A DNA stretch of 41,664 nucleotides from a virus. The translations under genes were made by a program, and so were the position numbers. Positions 32,951 to 39,773 of this stretch are shown piece by piece. The notes below the pieces were generated by a model that ran no database searches, was not told the DNA's origin, and saw only the letters and a program-made list of their open reading frames with translations. The stretch's first letter is position 1. Each line of letters begins with the position of its first letter. The DNA lies in the IMG/VR virus record IMGVR_UViG_3300042934_000819, positions 1 through 41,664 of that record; one strand, written 5' to 3'.

Positions 32951-33556
32951 ATGTTAGGCGATAATATTAAATTGATTAGAAAATCGAAAAACTTAACTTT
33001 AAGTCAAGTAGCTAATAAAAGCAAAATTTCTGTTGGATATTTAAGTGACATAGAAAAAAACAATAAAACAAATCCAACAATGGATACTTTAGAAAAAATA
33101 GCTGATGCTTTAGGCGTTTCAATAAATGAATTTTTAACAAGCAATTCTTTTTCAATAGAGTTATTAGCTGCTTTGCAAAATGCTTACGCGGATCCAATTA
33201 CTGGCGCTATAAACTCTGAACGCTTTATTAGTAAATTGTCAAATGAGTTGAACATGGAAGATATGGAATTTTATAAAGTTATCAATAATAAATCACTAGA
33301 GTTACCTATAGAACTGCAAAAGATATTATTAGATCACTTAAAAGCAATAGATATGAGCATTTATAATAAATTCATGAGTGAATATTCGGAGCAAAATTCA
33401 AATATTGGCGAGACTCCTTCACAATATACCGCTGCTGCTCATATGGACAATATGTCAGATTACGAAGATGGTCTTTCTGATGATGAAAGAATTGCTGTAA
33501 GGGCATTTATTGAAACGTATAGAAAGCAAAAATTATCTAGTGAGAAGGGAGAATAG
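32951..33556 (+). CDS. CI-type phage repressor (XRE HTH)
   Basis: A 201-residue protein. ATG 32951 follows AAGGAGG by six bases and lies downstream of the mapped promoter. Residues 1-60 are an XRE helix-turn-helix (LIRKSKNLTLSQVANKSKISVGYLSDIEKN). The rest is helical, with no S24/LexA-type Ser-Lys self-cleavage domain (no conserved AxG or Lys motif seen), so RecA-dependent autolysis is not expected; the ImmA peptidase next door would cut it instead. The C-terminal part (DGLSDDERIAVRAFIETYR) is a short helix typical of such ImmR-like repressors. Confidence 0.9.
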   Translation: MLGDNIKLIRKSKNLTLSQVANKSKISVGYLSDIEKNNKTNPTMDTLEKIADALGVSINEFLTSNSFSIELLAALQNAYADPITGAINSERFISKLSNELNMEDMEFYKVINNKSLELPIELQKILLDHLKAIDMSIYNKFMSEYSEQNSNIGETPSQYTAAAHMDNMSDYEDGLSDDERIAVRAFIETYRKQKLSSEKGE

Positions 33557-33559
33557 CTT

Positions 33560-34069
33560 ATGGCAATAAGACTTTCAAAGCTAGAGTTACTACTAGATGA
33601 AGCCAGGTTATACAGAATTGAAGTTAAGAATGCAACACTCCCAAAGCGGATTAAGGGGCTATACTTTAGTGATAATAATCTCCCTCCGGTAATTGCCCTT
33701 AACAAGCAATGTATTGAAGGTATGTCTGAAGAATTATGTATAATGGCTGAGGAGATTGGCCACCACTTCACCTCTGCTGGAGATTTATTATCTAATTCTA
33801 TTGATAAAGCAATTATTGTAAAACAAGAGCAAATAGCCCGTAAATGGGCTGTAAAAAGAATAGCATCCTTAACTGATATAATAAATGCTTATGAGAATGG
33901 CGCTCAGTCGTTATATGAAATGGCTGAATATATGGACATTACTGAAGATTTTCTTTGTAGGGCTATTGAGTTATATAGAAGAAAGCATGGGCTTATGACA
34001 GAGGTTGGGGATAAATACATAGTGTACTTTGAACCCTTTGGTGTTCTAAAAAAAATAAGCGTTATTTGA
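33560..34069 (+). CDS. ImmA/IrrE-type metallopeptidase (anti-repressor)
   Basis: A 169-residue ImmA/IrrE-type protein three bases after the repressor stop. The zinc motif is EEIGHH at 64-69: the first His of HExxH is Glu, a variant often seen in phage ImmA proteins, with the second His kept. ImmA cleaves the cognate repressor on DNA damage or quorum signals, turning on the lytic genes. AAGGGAG precedes the ATG. A terminator follows the stop. Confidence 0.87.
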   Translation: MAIRLSKLELLLDEARLYRIEVKNATLPKRIKGLYFSDNNLPPVIALNKQCIEGMSEELCIMAEEIGHHFTSAGDLLSNSIDKAIIVKQEQIARKWAVKRIASLTDIINAYENGAQSLYEMAEYMDITEDFLCRAIELYRRKHGLMTEVGDKYIVYFEPFGVLKKISVI

Positions 34070-34091
34070 AATCCCACTCACATGGGATTTT
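34069..34091 (+). terminator. Rho-independent terminator after immA
   Basis: AAATCCCA-CTCACA-TGGGATTT (perfect 8-bp stem, six-base loop) followed by T. It starts at the ImmA stop and separates the repressor operon from the integrase gene. Confidence 0.8.
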
Positions 34092-34128
34092 GTATTATAT
34101 TAAACTAATAATGTAGAGGATGATCATC

Positions 34129-35715
34129 ATGCCATACTGCTTATATTTAAGGAAATCAAGAGCTGATATTGAAGCTGAATCTAAAGGGGAAGAAGAAACC
34201 CTTGCAAGACATGAGAAAGCACTTCTTGAGCTTGCTAAAAGACAGAAGTTTAATATCACTCATATATATAGAGAAGTTGTATCCGGAGAAACTATTGCAG
34301 CCAGACCGATAATGCAGCAGCTCCTCACTGAGGTCGAGCAGGGCATATGGGAAGGCGTGCTTGTTATGGAAGTCGAGCGTCTAGCTCGTGGAGATACTAT
34401 GGACCAAGGACTGGTTGCGCAAACATTTAAGTACTCCAACACAAAAATAATAACTCCTATGAAGACCTATGATCCCAATAATGAGTATGATGAAGAGTAC
34501 TTTGAGTTTGGCCTTTTTATGTCACGCCGTGAATACAAAACAATAAACAGACGCTTGCAGCGTGGACGTATAGCTTCTGTTAAAGAAGGCAAGTACTTAG
34601 GCAACAAACCTCCTTATGGGTACATTCGGAAGAAGCTTGAAAATCAGAAGGGTTATACGCTTGAAATCGTCCCTGAGCAAGCCGAAATCGTTAAGTTGGT
34701 GTATGAACTATACACCACAGGAGAACTGCAGGCAAACGGAAGCACACAGCGCTTAGGGGTATCTTTGATAGTGCGTAAATTAAATGATTTAAGAATACCA
34801 CCTTTAAATAGTGATGCATGGGTTATGTCCACAATTCAAGGCATGCTGCGTAATCCAGTTTATATTGGTAAAATAAGATGGAATGCGCGTCCTGCAGTTA
34901 AAAAGATGGTAGATGGAGAAATGAAGAGAGAACGGCCAAGAGCCGATGCTGTAGATTGGATCCTTGTTGAAGGATTACATGCAGCAATCATTGACGAGGC
35001 TATTTTTAATCTCGCCCAAGAATACATGTCAAATAATAAACCTCTACCTGCACCAAAGGACAGACAAATTAAAAACCCTCTTGCTGGTTTAATTATATGC
35101 GGCATGTGTGGGCGTAGAATGGTGCGCCGTCCATATGCTAGAAATTACCCTGATGGTTTGATGTGTCCTGTTACTTCATGCTCCAATGTGAGTTCTCAGC
35201 TGCAAATAGTTGAAAAACGATTACTGGAAGCACTAGAGCAATGGCTTCAGGAATATAAAATGAATTGGAATATTTCTGAAGAAAATAAACCTAAACAAAA
35301 TATACAAGTAGAAATAAATAAAAAAGCCGTCAAGAAGCTTGATGATGAAATTAAGAATCTCGAAAAGCAGATAGATAATATTCATGATCTCCTGGAGCAA
35401 GGTGTATACTCCACAGATACATTCCTTGAGCGTTCAAAGGTCATAAATGAGAAAATTAATACTGCTCGTAAAGGTAAAGAAGATATGTTAAAAGACTTAC
35501 ACTGGCAAATATCAAGAGAGGAAAACTTGCAGGTCTTTATTCCTAAGGTTGAAAGAGCCATGGAGCTTTATAAAGAAACCGATGATATAGCTCTTAAGAA
35601 TGAGTTGTTGAAAGGAATTATAGAAAAGGCTGTATATACCAAGACCCAGGGCTCCCGATGGCATGGTACGCTTGATGACTTTGAACTTTCTCTGCTGCCA
35701 AAGGTTCCTAAATAA
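34129..35715 (+). CDS. int: Large serine integrase
   Basis: A 528-residue serine recombinase. AGAGG nine bases upstream supports ATG 34129 over 34120. Resolvase-type N-terminal domain with catalytic Ser10 in YLRKSRAD and the conserved ERLARGD at 83-89; recombinase domain with LGNKPPYGYIRKK near 160-172; zinc ribbon with CGMC near 323 and further Cys near 345-351; and a C-terminal coiled coil (about 400-470). It inserts and excises the phage at attP x attB. The candidate attP lies 9 bases after its stop, the usual place. Confidence 0.96.
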   Translation: MPYCLYLRKSRADIEAESKGEEETLARHEKALLELAKRQKFNITHIYREVVSGETIAARPIMQQLLTEVEQGIWEGVLVMEVERLARGDTMDQGLVAQTFKYSNTKIITPMKTYDPNNEYDEEYFEFGLFMSRREYKTINRRLQRGRIASVKEGKYLGNKPPYGYIRKKLENQKGYTLEIVPEQAEIVKLVYELYTTGELQANGSTQRLGVSLIVRKLNDLRIPPLNSDAWVMSTIQGMLRNPVYIGKIRWNARPAVKKMVDGEMKRERPRADAVDWILVEGLHAAIIDEAIFNLAQEYMSNNKPLPAPKDRQIKNPLAGLIICGMCGRRMVRRPYARNYPDGLMCPVTSCSNVSSQLQIVEKRLLEALEQWLQEYKMNWNISEENKPKQNIQVEINKKAVKKLDDEIKNLEKQIDNIHDLLEQGVYSTDTFLERSKVINEKINTARKGKEDMLKDLHWQISREENLQVFIPKVERAMELYKETDDIALKNELLKGIIEKAVYTKTQGSRWHGTLDDFELSLLPKVPK

Positions 35716-35723
35716 ATATTACA

Positions 35724-35765
35724 GATAACATCGTGGTACTCATTCCTCTGTACCATGAGGTTATC
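35724..35765. other. Candidate attP of the serine integrase
   Basis: GATAACATCGTGGTAC (35724-35739) and GTACCATGAGGTTATC (35750-35765) are inverted repeats matching at 14 of 16 positions, around a 10-base centre. Arm length, spacing and position directly after the integrase gene are those of serine-integrase attP sites. No T-run follows, so a terminator is less likely. The centre would be the crossover, near TC at 35744-35745. Confidence 0.7.
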
Positions 35766-35794
35766 AATGATAATATACATTCACTTCCATAAAA

Positions 35795-35803
35795 TGCTAT
35801 AAT
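35795..35803 (+). promoter_or_regulatory. Extended -10 promoter for the 35832 gene
   Basis: TGC-TATAAT, identical to the promoter of the accessory gene at 264. A start near 35810 gives a leader of about 20 bases before the ATG at 35832. Confidence 0.6.
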
Positions 35804-35831
35804 AGTAATAAAATTGTCACGAGGTGATATG

Positions 35832-36104
35832 ATGCTAACACTAAAAGATGATAGAGAAAATACATATAGAGCCGTTACAACTGCGCCACCAAAACTTAAT
35901 AGCCGCTCAAAATGGCATACTGTTGTAAAGTACATCAATAATGAAGCTATAACATTCTACTTTGTAAAAGGTAATGGTTCGTACTTCTATTTCTTATATA
36001 AGGATACTTGGCACAGAATGATCAAGGCAAGTATTACAAATGAATATATCCAAACAAAATACACTATCATTCTCGAAGATTGGTACTTCCTTCATAACAA
36101 ATAA
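35832..36104 (+). CDS. Accessory (moron) protein of unknown function
   Basis: A 90-residue protein with ATG at 35832 after CGAGGTG; ATG 35829 is an alternative. Beta-rich and aromatic (VKYINNEAITFYFVKGNGSYFYFLYKDTWHRM), with no membrane segment. It lies immediately beyond attP, so in the prophage it would be the terminal gene at the end opposite to the integrase. Own extended -10 promoter; it converges with the LexA-box gene with seven bases between stops. Function unknown. Confidence 0.75.
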   Translation: MLTLKDDRENTYRAVTTAPPKLNSRSKWHTVVKYINNEAITFYFVKGNGSYFYFLYKDTWHRMIKASITNEYIQTKYTIILEDWYFLHNK

Positions 36105-36111
36105 TGCGAAT

Positions 36112-36372
36112 CTACATCAAATACCACATACAGCTATTGTTATCAAACATCAACTTGAAAGGCACTCTTAAACCATCAACTATACTTTCACATTTATAGT
36201 GAAACGTCCTTCCAGCAGGATTATTCATCGATGCAAATACCTTTTTTGTCTCTTGCTCAATTATCTTATTCACTTTTATAACATGCTTTCCCTCTTTGTC
36301 TTCAAATCTAATTCGTATAGGCTTAAGCCCACCTTTGCCATCACAATCAGCTATACATTCCACAGGCCTCAT
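36112..36372 (-). CDS. Small protein under a LexA-like box
   Basis: An 86-residue protein; GGAGGGG before ATG 36372 decides the start. It carries VECIADCDGKGGLKPIRIRF, KVNKIIEQE, FHYKCESIVDG and CMWYLM, a pattern I associate with small proteins found beside error-prone DNA polymerase genes in Clostridia; no biochemical function is established. Its promoter spacer contains a 14-bp palindrome very close to the Bacillus-type LexA box, so expression is probably SOS-induced, either with prophage induction or independently of it. Confidence 0.8.
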   Translation of the reverse strand: MRPVECIADCDGKGGLKPIRIRFEDKEGKHVIKVNKIIEQETKKVFASMNNPAGRTFHYKCESIVDGLRVPFKLMFDNNSCMWYLM

Positions 36373-36398
36373 GATACCCCTCCACACATTTTTAGTAT

Positions 36399-36427
36399 AT
36401 TATACCAAACATATGTTTGCATGTGAA
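36399..36427 (-). promoter_or_regulatory. Promoter with LexA (SOS) box
   Basis: Minus strand: TTCACA (36427-36422), 17 bases, TATAAT (36404-36399). The spacer contains the perfect palindrome CAAACATATGTTTG (36406-36419), which differs from the B. subtilis LexA consensus CGAACRNRYGTTYG at one position. LexA bound there would block the polymerase. Confidence 0.78.
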
Positions 36428-36431
36428 GGCA

Positions 36432-36476
36432 TAAAAAAAAGATAAACAAAATACCTTCTGCACAATTGCTTATCTT
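36432..36476 (-). terminator. Terminator after the PIN toxin gene
   Basis: Minus strand: AAGATAAGCAA (36476-36466) pairs with TTGTTTATCTT (36449-36439), 11 bp with one G-U, followed by eight T. It overlaps the PIN stop codon and separates the toxin-antitoxin unit from the LexA-box gene. Confidence 0.82.
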
Positions 36477-37009
36477 CTGTTTGATTTATTAGGATTATGA
36501 AATCGTCTCTGTAATTTAAAGCATTGAGTAAATGTTTCAGGAGTCATAACTTCAATTTGCCTTCCTGACTTGGTCTTTATACCGTTTTCTTCAACACACT
36601 TCAAATCGTTGATATTCTTTGTGATAATCGTATGGCAATTGGAATCTATAGCAAGATTAACAATTTTATCATCGTCTGGATCTGAATCGCAAATTTTCAA
36701 CTTTGAAGTAACTTCTACCATTCTGCAATTGCCTACCATGATTTTAGCCATTTCATCTGAACAATTATAAACAGCACCTTGTATTGCCTTGAAGTCTTTA
36801 AGATCTAATTCATCCTTATTAAACTTCTTTTCCAAAGCTGCTATTCCCATTTTGGAAGGTACAAATATATATTCCCTCAATAAGCCATTGGATACAACAG
36901 GTTTAATTTGTTTGCATCTGACCAATCGAAGGATTTCCCAGCAATCTTCATTATTAAGCTGATCCAATATAGCATTAACAAAGACATTCGTGTCTACAAT
37001 TACTTCCAT
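36470..37009 (-). CDS. PIN-domain toxin of a toxin-antitoxin pair
   Basis: A 179-residue PIN-domain protein: Asp6 in IVDTNVF, Glu46 in LLREYIF, and the acidic cluster SDPDDDKIVNLA (about 108-119) are the metal-binding catalytic residues of the ribonuclease; KNINDLKCV near 135 follows. The group is the COG1569-like putative toxins. It overlaps the upstream antitoxin gene by 10 bases, the usual TA order here. GGAAAGA precedes the ATG. Likely role: stable maintenance of the prophage or defence, inferred from the pairing. Confidence 0.88.
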   Translation of the reverse strand: MEVIVDTNVFVNAILDQLNNEDCWEILRLVRCKQIKPVVSNGLLREYIFVPSKMGIAALEKKFNKDELDLKDFKAIQGAVYNCSDEMAKIMVGNCRMVEVTSKLKICDSDPDDDKIVNLAIDSNCHTIITKNINDLKCVEENGIKTKSGRQIEVMTPETFTQCFKLQRRFHNPNKSNRR

Positions 37010-37230
37010 TCTTTCCTTGCATCCTTTATCGCTTCATTAATATCGTCTTGACTAAAATTAAAATATGAGTTTAATACCTTCCCGGCAGCTCTTAAGTTCG
37101 CGATAACCTCATCTTCTTTAACTTGACACTCTTTCATAGGAAGAATTTTTGTTTTTCCTAATGCTAATACATCCATCTTAGAACCCCCTAACTTTTTTTT
37201 GCTGCTAAGTTGGACAACTTTCTTACCCAT
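37000..37230 (-). CDS. Antitoxin partner of the PIN toxin
   Basis: A 76-residue protein directly upstream of, and overlapping, the PIN toxin. N-terminal basic part (KKVVQLSSKKKLGGSK) followed by the conserved VKEDEVIANLRAAGKVL and a charged C-terminal helix (DINEAIKDARKEWK) expected to occlude the PIN active site. GGAGGG eight bases before the ATG. The nearby TCGA-CATATA-TCGA repeat (37270-37283) could be its operator, but this is only suggested. Confidence 0.8.
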   Translation of the reverse strand: MGKKVVQLSSKKKLGGSKMDVLALGKTKILPMKECQVKEDEVIANLRAAGKVLNSYFNFSQDDINEAIKDARKEWK

Positions 37231-37380
37231 ATTATAGCCCTCCAGGTATATATTTGGAATACTTTTCCTTCGACATATATCGACACAGTTTAATTAATTC
37301 TTTAGTTTTCTGAATTCTAGCCTTGTACAATAGTCTTTAATCATTAGTATTAGCCCATACTTAAAAATATGCAAAAAATA

Positions 37381-37410
37381 AAAAAAAGGTGCAGCCCTAA
37401 GACCACACCT
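37381..37410 (-). terminator. Terminator after the endolysin gene
   Basis: Minus strand: AGGTGTGG...GCTGCACCT (37410-37387), a 5-bp core stem extended by G-U pairs, followed by TTTTTTT. It lies just after the endolysin stop and ends the late message before the toxin-antitoxin pair. Confidence 0.75.
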
Positions 37411-37417
37411 CAAATCA

Positions 37418-38140
37418 TTATGCATTATAAAGTTTATTCCAAGTCTTTTGACCCACAATGCCGTCTGCCAAAAGCTTTCTGGTTACCTGAAAGTCTCTTA
37501 CGGCTTTTCCTGTTTTGAATCCAAAGTCGCCATCAACAACAAGATTATAACCAAGTTTGTTAAGCAGCTCTTGAAGTATTTTGACATCTTGGTTTTTCAT
37601 ACCCATCTTTAGAGTTGGGAGACCAGTGATATCAAATTGTTTCACATAGAATATGAAATACTGCTTACACTCTGTTTCAAAGGTCTTTATATCTCCATAT
37701 GTACGTGCTTGAAGTGTACTAGCTGGGTCGTGGACCAATAATCTATCGTCTTTGAAATCCCAAACTAAGATATAATGACCGCCTTTGGTAAACTTACCTG
37801 GTTTCATGCTGCAGACAACATAAGCTCCCGCTTTTAGTGCTTCAATAGCTTCTTGTGTTTTGCCTGATTGTTTAAATGGAATACTATATCTGATTGCAAT
37901 CTTTCTAAAGAATTCCCATTCAGTACCGTTGTTTGCTGTTCTATCCCCTAATACTATAGCCAATCTGCACATTTCAACAGGAGTTATCTTTGGATCCTTT
38001 ACAGTAGCAATTATCATAGCTGCACATGTAGGTCCGCATCCGGAGGCTCCTATTGTTTCATTTTTATCACCATCTACTGTATATGGTATCTTACCCCACT
38101 TAGGATCTGATTGTTTGTAATACAAAGGCTTCTTATTCAT
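37418..38140 (-). CDS. Endolysin: C39-like peptidase plus peptidoglycan-binding domain
   Basis: A 240-residue lysis enzyme. Peptidase_C39-like N-terminal domain with catalytic Cys35 in SGCGPTC, His122 in GGHYILV and Asp138 in HDPAS; C-terminal PG_binding_1 repeat (about 175-238, MGMKNQDVKILQELLNKLGY...DGDFGFKTGKAVRDFQ). No signal peptide, so export depends on the holins. A papain-like peptide-bond lytic activity on the wall is expected. It starts 8 bases inside the LL-H holin gene end. Confidence 0.93.
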   Translation of the reverse strand: MNKKPLYYKQSDPKWGKIPYTVDGDKNETIGASGCGPTCAAMIIATVKDPKITPVEMCRLAIVLGDRTANNGTEWEFFRKIAIRYSIPFKQSGKTQEAIEALKAGAYVVCSMKPGKFTKGGHYILVWDFKDDRLLVHDPASTLQARTYGDIKTFETECKQYFIFYVKQFDITGLPTLKMGMKNQDVKILQELLNKLGYNLVVDGDFGFKTGKAVRDFQVTRKLLADGIVGQKTWNKLYNA

Positions 38141-38495
38141 TAAGCTTCACATCCTTTATATATTTATCTTTACGATCAAGTATAGTTGTGTTCATGTAAA
38201 AAACAGCCGCTTCAATCATTAAATCTATAGTGCTATCAGATATAAATATATTGACCTCTGCCAACAATCTCTTAAGTCTATCTCTGGCCACCAGCTTTTT
38301 ATCTTTACTCTCTGGATATGTTTGTTCAATGAAGCAAACCACATCAAGTGCCCATGTTCTAACTTTATCTAGAACGGCTTGTGGTACCTCCTTATTGATT
38401 TTAGGAGCTATATATTTGCTGTACAGCATAAACGCTCCTAGTATAATGGCTATTGCCACCAGTAAAAAGAAAGCTAACTCTTGAATATTAAACAT
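38133..38495 (-). CDS. Holin, LL-H family
   Basis: A 120-residue protein with one N-terminal transmembrane span (about 6-28, ELAFFLLVAIAIILGAFMLYSKY) and a cytoplasmic helical C-terminus (RTWALDVVCFIEQTYPESKDKKL), the pattern of Holin_LLH. AATATGGAGGGAT precedes the ATG. It is one of two membrane proteins before the endolysin and probably forms pores with, or controls, the other. Confidence 0.9.
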   Translation of the reverse strand: MFNIQELAFFLLVAIAIILGAFMLYSKYIAPKINKEVPQAVLDKVRTWALDVVCFIEQTYPESKDKKLVARDRLKRLLAEVNIFISDSTIDLMIEAAVFYMNTTILDRKDKYIKDVKLNE

Positions 38496-38498
38496 GAC

Positions 38499-39017
38499 TT
38501 ATCCCTCCATATTTTCATTATTTTGTTCAGACTCAATGCCTACTTGAACATAAATGTCTTTCTCTTTTCGTTTTGACCACAATAGAAAAGGCTTGAGCCA
38601 ATCAGCTCCAGCCTCGATAAGATTTTCTAAATTACTTTGAGTTTCTCGAATGAATATTACTGCATAAGCAAATGTTGCAAATCCAATACCCACAATTTCG
38701 AGTGGTGTAACTCTTGCAGAAAGACCTGCTAAAATAAGTATTATAAAATATGAGTATATCTTTATACTAGTCTTCTTCCAAAGAGTATCCGATAATATAA
38801 TCTTCTTTTCAATTGCTTTGATATATCCACCGCTTATCTTCGCCAGCGAATATAGCTTGGTGAAAATATCCAATAGGAATGCTATCCCTACTGCTATTGC
38901 CCCTGGTATATGTGCTGCATCAGGAAATAGCACCCAAAAAATGCAAGTCCACAGGATAGCAAGCACAGGGCTTACGTTGTCCCACATCTGACGAACAAAG
39001 TGTTGAAATTCATTCAT
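38499..39017 (-). CDS. Holin, Cph1/TcdE-like family (Phage_holin_4)
   Basis: A 172-residue protein; AGAAGGTGCACT selects ATG 39017. Three to four membrane segments: about 17-37 (PVLAILWTCIFWVLFPDAAH), 41-58 (GAIAVGIAFLLDIFTKL), 89-108 (YSYFIILILAGLSARVTP) and 110-125 (EIVGIGFATFAYAVIF), with the GGYIKAIEKK charged loop typical of Phage_holin_4_1. It is followed by the LL-H holin and endolysin. The acidic tail ends ESEQNNENMEG. Confidence 0.88.
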   Translation of the reverse strand: MNEFQHFVRQMWDNVSPVLAILWTCIFWVLFPDAAHIPGAIAVGIAFLLDIFTKLYSLAKISGGYIKAIEKKIILSDTLWKKTSIKIYSYFIILILAGLSARVTPLEIVGIGFATFAYAVIFIRETQSNLENLIEAGADWLKPFLLWSKRKEKDIYVQVGIESEQNNENMEG

Positions 39018-39105
39018 AGTGCACCTTCTTTCAAATTTTGATATATTTAAAGCGCCCAACAAGGCGCATAAAAAATAACTACTGTATATTTATTCCAAAC
39101 AGGTA

Positions 39106-39111
39106 TATAAT
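39106..39111 (+). promoter_or_regulatory. Probable -10 of the accessory surface-protein gene
   Basis: A perfect TATAAT with no clear -35, about 40 bases upstream of ATG 39151 and ahead of a GGAGG ribosome binding site. The gene is opposite to its neighbours and needs its own promoter. Confidence 0.45.
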
Positions 39112-39150
39112 GATATTAAAATCATAAACATATAGTTTGGAGGTTATTTC

Positions 39151-39759
39151 ATGAAGAAGTATAAACAATTTGTCATTGGCTTTCTAGTCGGAGCAATACT
39201 ATTTTCCATAGCACCAGTTAGTGCCGCCATTGAAGAGTTTATTTGCTATAAAGCTGATTACAAGGTTACTATTAATGGTTCAGAATTTATTAGTGAAGAT
39301 TTGCCTATCCTCAATTATAAAGGAAATACCTATGCACCCTTTAGACCAATACTAGAGAAAGCTGGGCTTAATGTTAACTGGAATGCTGAGCTCGGTCAAG
39401 CTGAGGTTACTTCCACAACCACAAACATTAACCTTGATGAAGCAGCAAATATAAACACCCCTACAGCAATAGAGTTTGACCCATTAACAGGATTACCGAT
39501 TGGAGCTGCATATATCGAGAATGAGAAGGGCGTCAAGAAATATAAAACTATAATTTATAATGATGATATCTACATTGCTGCAGTAGACCTCAAAAATTTA
39601 TTTGGTTTAGATTATAAATTTGTTGATGGATGGGGTATTCGTTTTTATAAAGATGGTCAATTAATTCCGGTTGATGCAAATGATAAGTCGAATCATTTCT
39701 ATGCAAATAGCAGACTATATTATAAAAAAGCACTGTTTCAGAATTATATGGGGGAATAA
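39151..39759 (+). CDS. Accessory (moron) secreted protein with copper amine oxidase N-like domain
   Basis: A 202-residue protein with a clear signal peptide (MKKYKQFVIGFLVGAILFSIAP, cleavage near VSA-AI at 24-25). Residues about 37-90 (KVTINGSEFISEDLPILNYKGNTYAPFRPILEKAG) have the Cu_amine_oxidN1 stalk pattern, common in cell-wall proteins of Clostridia. The remainder is a repeat-like second copy (YIAAVDLKNLFGLDYKF). It is transcribed against the lysis genes with its own promoter and terminator, so it is a lysogenic-conversion candidate. GGAGG eight bases before the ATG. Confidence 0.85.
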   Translation: MKKYKQFVIGFLVGAILFSIAPVSAAIEEFICYKADYKVTINGSEFISEDLPILNYKGNTYAPFRPILEKAGLNVNWNAELGQAEVTSTTTNINLDEAANINTPTAIEFDPLTGLPIGAAYIENEKGVKKYKTIIYNDDIYIAAVDLKNLFGLDYKFVDGWGIRFYKDGQLIPVDANDKSNHFYANSRLYYKKALFQNYMGE

Positions 39760-39773
39760 ATCCCCCTTTTTTT
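39750..39773 (+). terminator. Terminator of the accessory surface-protein gene
   Basis: GGGGGA-ATAAA-TCCCCC followed by seven T, overlapping the stop codon of the plus-strand gene and ending at the stop of Tal. The U-tract is on the plus strand only. Confidence 0.87.
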
